A DNA stretch of 64,000 nt from Pomphorhynchus laevis (Eukaryota; Acanthocephala; Palaeacanthocephala; Echinorhynchida; Pomphorhynchidae). The notes beneath the pieces were generated by a model. That model was not told the origin of the DNA. It did no database searches and saw nothing but the letters and a program-made list of their open reading frames with translations. Where the stretch lies: NCBI GenBank assembly GCA_012934845.2, contig WNNJ02002713.1:1-64000 (forward strand), written 5' to 3'. The position numbers and the translations under genes were made by a program. Positions 51,901 through 60,900 of the stretch are shown piece by piece. Numbering within the stretch: the stretch's first letter is position 1; every line of letters begins with the position of its first letter.

Positions 51901-54900
51901 AGATCAAAGAAAAAATTATTTGAAATTTCGGTAACCTTTGTTAACCTTTAGCACGTGGAAGGAGTCAATTTAAAACCTTGCTGATAACTAAGAGTCAAAC
52001 CAGGTAACTGAGTATACGTATCTTACACGTAGACTTATATAATTATATAACTCGACTTATACGTAGACTTATATGAAATATTATAAACTTATAACATTTC
52101 ATAAAATGTAAAAACTCCGAATGTTTCCTTTGTTTTTAAATAGTTGATTATGATCTATTATTGATAAAGAAATATTGGAGATGGATCAAAGAATAAAATT
52201 ATATGATATTTCGCTAACCTTTTTTGTCGTCTTCAGAAAATTATTGTAATTTTCTGAAGATGCTAACAGAGGTTAACTAAATATCGAATAAAATTTTCCT
52301 TTTTTCTTTGATCCAACTTCAATAATTCTAATATATTATAACTCCAATATATTATAACATTATATACAATATAAAATAAATTTAAAATTAATTAATTACC
52401 AAGCTTAGCGATTTTAGCATAGCAGTTCCTCCTGATGACCTCTAATTACTTTTTGATTTAGCATTATTGTGTTTTGTTTAGTTTATAATTATATTAAATA
52501 CGTAGACTCAGTTATCTGATTTGAAAACTAACTGATATAAAAACTTATATAAAATTTTTAATTTTCTATATAGACTTATATTGACTATATAGACTGTTAG
52601 ACTAGTTCAGAACTATAAATTGTATCTTATAAAGTGGGATCAAAATACAAAGTCAGCCACTGTTTCTAAGTATTAAAATCATATTGAAATAAATAAAATT
52701 ACTAAATAAAATAACATTATGGAATAAAAAATACAAATGCTTAAAAATAAGCTTTCTATTTTTCTGAAATAACGCTTTTTTAAAGTTCTTAGTAATCGAT
52801 AAAAATAAAAATTTGATTTCTTTAATAGTCAGCAAAATTTAAAATTCAATTTTAATTTTTCAAACTTGACGCTTTATGAATAGATCAAATGAATTGTTAA
52901 CAAGGCTTAACTGCTAATTTCTATATAAAAAGGAACTGTTAAAAAGTTCCTTTTATATAAAAAGAAACTTATAAAAAGGACAATTCATTTTATATAAAAA
53001 GAATTGTCCAAAATTAGCATTAGATGCTCATGGCAAACTCGATTTTGCATATGACATAATTGCAAATCCCATTTTGTTTAGCAAAAAACGTGACTTTTAT
53101 TAAATATAATGAGATTAAACTGCAGTGTTAAGATTTTGATCCTTGAACATTTTTTGATATTATGGAATATTAAAAGAATTATTTTTTACGAGGAAGTAAT
53201 TATTTTGTATAAATGAAATGTCGATAAGCAAAAAAAGCGGAAGTCACCTTTGCGTCTTGCCAATTTTCGTAGCTTTCAACGCATGTTATGATCTCACTAA
53301 GACTTTCTTCATCATCCAAGGCAATACATAATCGACAGAGTGCGTTTCCATGCGCTAAAACATGTTCACTTGCATTTGAAAGCATTAGAAGAAGATCGAG
53401 TTCTTTAATTAGTTCTTCGTCAATCTTTTAAGCAACAAAACATTTGTATTTAAATTAAATCTAAAATCAACATTACCTGTGAACCGATAGAATGAAAATC
53501 TAAAGTAAATTGATTACGTTTTTCTTTTAGGAAACGAGTAACAGCATTAAAAACATCAGTACTGGTAAGTATCGAAATTGAAGATTCGACAATTTGCATG
53601 TTCTCATCAAATGAGGATACTAAAATAATTTTAAAACAATAATCAAAAGTAAAATTCATAAATTGATACCAGACTGCATTACTTGAACAAGACAATCTCT
53701 ACGGACTTCGACATTTCTGATTAGTGAAATATAGCTTACAGTCAATATGGATATATTAGGAAATTGTGAAATATATTTACAGAATGACGCCAGAATATCA
53801 TCAATTCGGTCATATTTATGCTATCAATACATAACGCAAATAAGTAACCATTAAGAAGAGATAATTAATAAATTATCTGATATTATCTGTTACAAATATT
53901 ATAACCTGAGAAATTTTATTTTCCTCACTTCCGCTTGTAAGCGATGGAGGTAAAAAATACAGTAAGTTTAAATACAAAGATGTCAGTTTATTATTGTACT
54001 TATCAAGCTAGTCGTCATCCATCACGAGGACGAAAAGTGTGCAGAAGTTGTGGGAACGTTACGAAATGACGATATCGAATCTACTTTGCGCAAACTCCAT
54101 GTAGAAAGAACTGAACATGAAAACAGATGGAGAAGGTCACAATATGTAAGTCCACAGAAACGACAGCAACAGTCAGAACTTCTCAAATTACAAGGCAACC
54201 TAACCATTCAAAATTCGTCATTGTAACCATGTGTATATTCTCCAAACAAGCGGTATGTTTGATTAAATGGCCTTTTCCAATTAGTATGAAGAAATACCGG
54301 AGTGTTATAATATTATAAATATTATAAAACTAATATTACATTAATTAATTATAATGTAATTATAATTACATTCTTTATTATCTCTGCAATCACCATAATT
54401 ATATTAAATGAAATATATTTTTCTATAATAAATTTGTAATGATAATACATACACGAGTTGTATTAGTTTAATATAAATATTATTAAAATATTATTTATTT
54501 TATTTATTAATTTTCCTATTTTAAATGCAGCTTTTATAAATTAAATACTCACTCACCTACTTTGCATAGTTAAGAACAACCTTTTTATGAAGTAACCATC
54601 GAAATTATAAAATTATTTTATTTTATAATAACAAATACCAAATAATATAAGATAAATAATATAAATAATAAAAATAATAATATATAATAATAATTTATTA
54701 TTTATAATAATATAAATAATAAATATTTTATCTCTAATTTTCAGATCAAATCAAAAAACGAAATCCAATTATAATTAATTAAACATTTTTGAATCAATTA
54801 TTAAAAATTTTATTTTCTCTACCAAAAATCGATAGAATTATAGAATTTGAGCAAGCACACCCGAGATTGACGTAGATATTCTGTTTGATAAAAGCATAAA

Positions 54901-57900
54901 ATAAAAATATAACGCATTACTTTTACTAAAAGTAAAAAAATAACAAAAATATACAATAAAAGAGGTTTGTAACTTAAATTAAAAAATATTACTAATACGA
55001 AAACATAAATATATGATTTATGATATAATTAAAATTATATCATAAATTTATAATTAAATAGCTTACATCAATGGACAGCAAAATTGTAACATTAGACAAT
55101 TTTATAATATTAAACAGTAATATTGGATTTGTAAATATTAGTTACCGCCCACACCAAATATAGAACACATATTATATTAATATTAATATAGAACACAAAT
55201 ATATTAATAAATATGAAAAATATAAATAATCAATAATTAATTATTTATAAATAATTACGAATAGTTAGATTTTAGATTTTATTTATCATTATATATTTAT
55301 TATATATATGTATATATTTATTATTTTACTTATTAATTGTTAAATGTTAGATTTCATATAATTAATTTTGGATATTCATATAATATCTAAAGTCAAATAT
55401 GATAGAAACAATACCAATAATATCAACAAAAGCAATAAGTTAATAAGCAATAACTCATCATTAACTCGATATTGTTAATGCCTTCAGCAGTAATTGATTT
55501 TTAAATATCCATATAATTTATTAATTCAATATATAATATTATTTATAACAAAATATAGACAATGAATACCTTTATAAATTGGCTTGGTGCATTACGCAAA
55601 AGTACAATTGAAATATGTACAACGAATCGATACAGGTGAAACTGAAATCCATCACTCGGAGACCAATTGGTCATAAAGTTGCTCAAAACCTCAATCGCGT
55701 CTAAAAAATCATCGAAAGAGGTAAACGTCATTTATTAGAATATAGCAAAAGAGTGTTGATGATTTAATGAATGATTATGCATTTTCAATCTCGTAGAAAT
55801 GTGTGAGCACATATTATTTTGTAGAAACTAAATTAATCATGATTTTGATAAATTAAAATACATGTTTACAATAAAATTAAGTTTTAAAAAGTTGTATTTT
55901 CGAGGCTAATTTAATGATATGATTATTATTGATTAATTATTTGTCTAAATAAATTTCTACCAAAGCAATTTTATATTATATAAAATAAATATTAAATTGA
56001 CTATAAAAAAACTATTTTGTTCAATCATATAGATATTAAATAGAATGCAAAAGTAAATCAGATCAAAGGCAGAGTTAGTTATTATATATATTGCCAAAGC
56101 ATTTGAAGCGTTACGGCTTCGTCAGTGGATCATTGTGTGTTAAAGCTGTTAAATTTTTTGTTCAGAACAACATGAAGCTGGGAGATAAGCGGATATTGAA
56201 TTCTATTTATATTGTGCATATTTATCTCTCATTTTTTCAAATCATAGGGATTGTAACATGAGTCCCCAATTATTCGTCATTTGTCCAGGCCAAAGTATCC
56301 ACATTGCTCTTTTCAAGATAAAGGTTTAGGGCCTGTACTATAAAACTATTCAAATTTTAATTAAAAAACTTTAAAGTTCAAAACTTTTACTTGCTGAATT
56401 AAAAAGTTTAATTGCTTTGTAAGTCCAGACACATGACAAAATTAAAAGCATTTTTATGAACGTGACTACACTATAATATAATTAATATTAACAAATAATT
56501 AATAATTATAATATTAATATTATAATTAATTAATATTATAATAATATTATAATATTATATTAATATTATATAATAATATAATATTATATATTAATATATA
56601 TTATTAATATATATTAATATTAATATTATATAATATTATTAATATTTGACGTATTTCCTCTTATACGAAATTAATTACCGGGATTACCAAAAAATAAAAA
56701 TACTTACAACAAGCCACTGACGAAGCCGTAACGCGGCTAAAGCTTTGGCAATTTATATAATAATTAACTCAGCCATTGATCTGATTAACTTTTGCATTTC
56801 AACAACATGAAGCTGAGAGATAAGCGGATATTTAATTCTAATAGTAACATTCCATTGAGATAATACACTCTGTATTATCTCAATAGATACAAATATTACT
56901 TCAAAGAAGACACTTGTGTAAGGCATATTGTTTAGCAAAATGGGTATTTCTATTCAGAACATTTTTATCCTAAAAATTTATGAATAAAATTATAAATTTC
57001 ATAAGGATTTGAACAATGAAACACTTTTTTGATTAATTAATACCGGCCAAATCTCAGCTTAATAAGCAATAAACTAGTATATTTTCTACATACAATTATT
57101 ATGTTCCTAATTTAATATTCCTGTTTAATATTTCCTTTTTAAAATAGCATTCCATTTAAAACGTATTAGTTGATATAATATAATATTATATTATATTAAT
57201 ATTAATAATATTAATATAATGCAACCTAAATCGATAACACCTCAATGCTCTAAAAGTCTAGCGCATCTAGGTTCCAAACACCATTTTATTATCATATAAT
57301 ATTAATATTTTATTATCATATAATATTAATATTTTACGTATTTCCTCTTATACGAAATTAATTACAGGAATTAATTAGTAATTAATTACAGGAATTAATT
57401 AATTAATAAATCACGCTAATTTATTAATTAATTTGCGGGATTTATTTAAAAAGTCAATTTACAATTAAATTTTAATAAATTTAATAAAATAAATTTTCAT
57501 CAATTGTTTTATCTCCAATGCCCTACATAAAATTTAAGCAATTAAGTAATTATAAATTATATAAATAAATATATTAATAAATATATTTATTATATAAATT
57601 TATAAATTATATTCAAATAAAACTTTTTTAAAATTACTCTTAGGTAAATATAAATTAACATAAATATTTTATTTAAATACTAAAATAAATTATTTTCTGG
57701 AAAGAGACCTCGAGGTAGACCTCGGTACAGGTGGATAGATCAAATCTTGAAACTGACCGAAGAATGCCTATAACTATCTGAAAGAAAACTCTGGCCCGTA
57801 GTCCAGGATCGCGATGTCTGGAGTAGTTTGGCCCGTGCACTGCCTCCACGACCCGACACCAGTACCAGTGGTTGACAGGAAATATCTGGTGTAATATTAT

Positions 57901-60900
57901 TTGTTTTTTTCTTGTCAAGAAATTGTTGTTGAGAACCATTTAAGAGGTGGAGAAGCCATGTCGAAGGAGGTGAAAGAGAATAAAGTGATGCACAATGTCA
58001 AAAGACGACGACAAATCAAGCGAAATGACCAATTAAGTTAACTGTTGATTGTGAGCCAAGAGAAGATCACCGATTGCCTCGGTAATAGAGAAGATACTAA
58101 GGCAGGGGCAATAGATTTAAAAACACTTGATGGTAAAGGATCATGTGTAGATGAAGAATTGGGGAGTCGAGATTTCAGTACGATAATTTTATAAGAAGAC
58201 ACAGGCGATAGGTATAAAAGTTCAGAAAGGGATGATGACTGAAATGTAACCAAGAGGTGAAAAGTAAGACATATAAGTTTAAATCTGAGATGACTAGCAA
58301 AGATTGAAGGATCGATTGAGCAAACTGGCAAAGATGCATGTGGAAGGAGTCAATACCTTGACTCCTTCCACAAAGATATGTTGATAAACATATCTTTGTG
58401 ATTGATTGCAATCGATTGATTGCAATCAAAGTACTACAATCAATCGCCGTACTAATGAAGTAATTGTTGAAGTTAAATAAGTTAAGTAATTACTTTAAGT
58501 AGTTGATTCAAAAATATTATTGTTTTATATAATTTGTTTAGATTTTACAGTTGAAGATAAAACAAATAACTATCATTGTCTGAATCATTATTTGTTCATC
58601 ATATTAAAGCTAATTTCTTTACTTAAAAGTAATAAATATTTGATACACTCAAATTATAGTTTCAATAAATACTTTATATTAAAAACTTTATGTAAAAATA
58701 AATTGTACCTTCAACTTCCTCAAGTGTTAACAATTGCTGCATAATTCGCATCGGTAACCTTGATCTTTGAACTATTTTAACGGGTGCTTTATCACGAACA
58801 ATGTCAAATACGTTTGAAAGTGTCTTATGACCTTTACCACTTGCATCCCTATCAAACACTAGAATCTAACAAAAGTTTTAAAGCATTTAAACTTTAACTC
58901 AAATAGTTTAAATTTAGTAAAGCACACATTTTTATATTTGGCTACAACAAAATTAAATAAAATTCATGTTAAAGCGTGCATTTCATTTACGCCAGCATCG
59001 TAAACTACTCGATGTCCGCAAATATTTTGAGGACATCAAGTAAAAAACTTGATGAAAACTTATAACACTTTTTTAAACATCATTTAAATAACTTAAAGCA
59101 AAATACTTTATACGTATTTTATACTCTGATGTTTAAAAAATCATACGGCCCACTAAAAATGTCCTATAAAATACACATTTTCAGATTGATTTTTAACAAA
59201 TTGTAATTTAAATATCCTAAATAATTAGTGAAAAGGATTTTGAGAACCAAGATTTTTGATTTACTGATCATTCAGAACGGTTGAATGTTTCCAAGTATCT
59301 AGATTCTTCTAATGAGAAGAATACTTCTCAATGGAAGAATTCTTCCTCTGTTAACTAATTCAAAGTCAATGTCAACATCTGACGTTATATCAGAATAACG
59401 ATTATAGATCATTAGGAGGGACTGCTATGTTATCCTGTTATTACCCTACATAGAGGCATAAATGTATTCCGAATGTATCATTAATGTAGTATTAAGAATA
59501 CATAGTTTCAGTATTTCTGACATAGATAATATTACCGGGAAAGCAAAGTCCACAGGTCAATGATAATTTGTCAGTAGAACAAATCAGATAAGATAACTGA
59601 GTCTACGTATTTTATACTCTATATAAATAAAAATAAAGGTAAATAATAAAAAATTATAAAGGATTTTATACAATTTATATTTTTATCAAGTTAAAATAAT
59701 AATTTTAAAATAATAATCAATGTATCAGAATAAGAATTAAAGGTCATCAGGAGGAACTGCTATGTTATCAGGTTTCGGCCCTGTTCCTCTACCCAACATA
59801 GCAGCGGAGCCAAATACATGCAAATGATGTATTTCCTCTGATAAAACTATCTAGTATCTTATTCTAATACGAAGTATATTATTTATTATCCATCTATAAA
59901 AATTTGGCACTTAAGAGTTTAAATTTATTCTTTATATTATTGTGTTGATTTATATATTTTACTATTTTCTGCTTGATGTTATTTTTATAGTAACCTAGTT
60001 TAAAATATGTATCTATTAAATTATTTAAATGATTTTGAAGAAAGCCAATATCATTACATATTGTTGCAATTCTTGAAATTTCATTATTTAATGTATTATA
60101 TTATATATTATATGGTATGCATAAATGCTCATGCAAAAATATGTTTATTGTAAATTTAAATGTCATCTTTACGATATAAATTTGATTATATGGTATCTTA
60201 TTCTAATACAAAGTATATAATTTAATATCCATCCATAAAAATTTCTCGCTAATGATTTTAAATTTATTTTTCATATTATTGTGTTGATTATATATTTTAC
60301 TATTTTCTGTTTGATGATATATTTATAGTAACCAAGTTAAAAAATGAAGATTTTTAAATAAAATCAGCTAACTGAATCTACGTATTTAAATTTAAAAATA
60401 TTACAGAAATATAAAAAACTATATGATTTACAATAAATCAGAAAGTTAAAATTTTAAATGAAAATCGTATTTCTATGAATTGACTAATAAATAACAGACA
60501 TTGTATCAGAATAAGGATTAGAGGTCATCAGAAGGAACTGCTATGCTATCAGGTTTCGGCCCCTGTTCCTCTACCAACATAGCAGCGGGGCCAAATACAT
60601 GCTAATGATGTATTTTCTCTGAAATAACTATCTAGTATCTTATTCTAATACAAAGTATATTATTTATTATCTATCCATAAAAATTTGCCACTTAAGAGTT
60701 TAAATTTATTCTTTATATTATTGTGTTGATTTATATATTTTACTATTTTCTGCTTGATGATATATCTATAGTAACCTAGTTTAAAATATGTATCTAATAA
60801 ATTATTTAAATGATTTTGAAAGAAGCCAATATCGTTACAAATTGTTGCATTTCTTAAAATTTCATTATTTAATGGATTATATTTAATATTATATGGTATA

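Noticed and set aside
52653-52835. 60-residue Lys/Phe-rich frame as a NUP107 exon
   Set aside because: Low-complexity AT-rich translation with no splice sites in phase; the 45-bp exon at 49900 fits better.
56753-56938. Minus-strand frame as a NUP107 exon
   Set aside because: It lies inside the inverted repeat at 56.1-56.86 kb, and neighbouring exons already join in phase without it.
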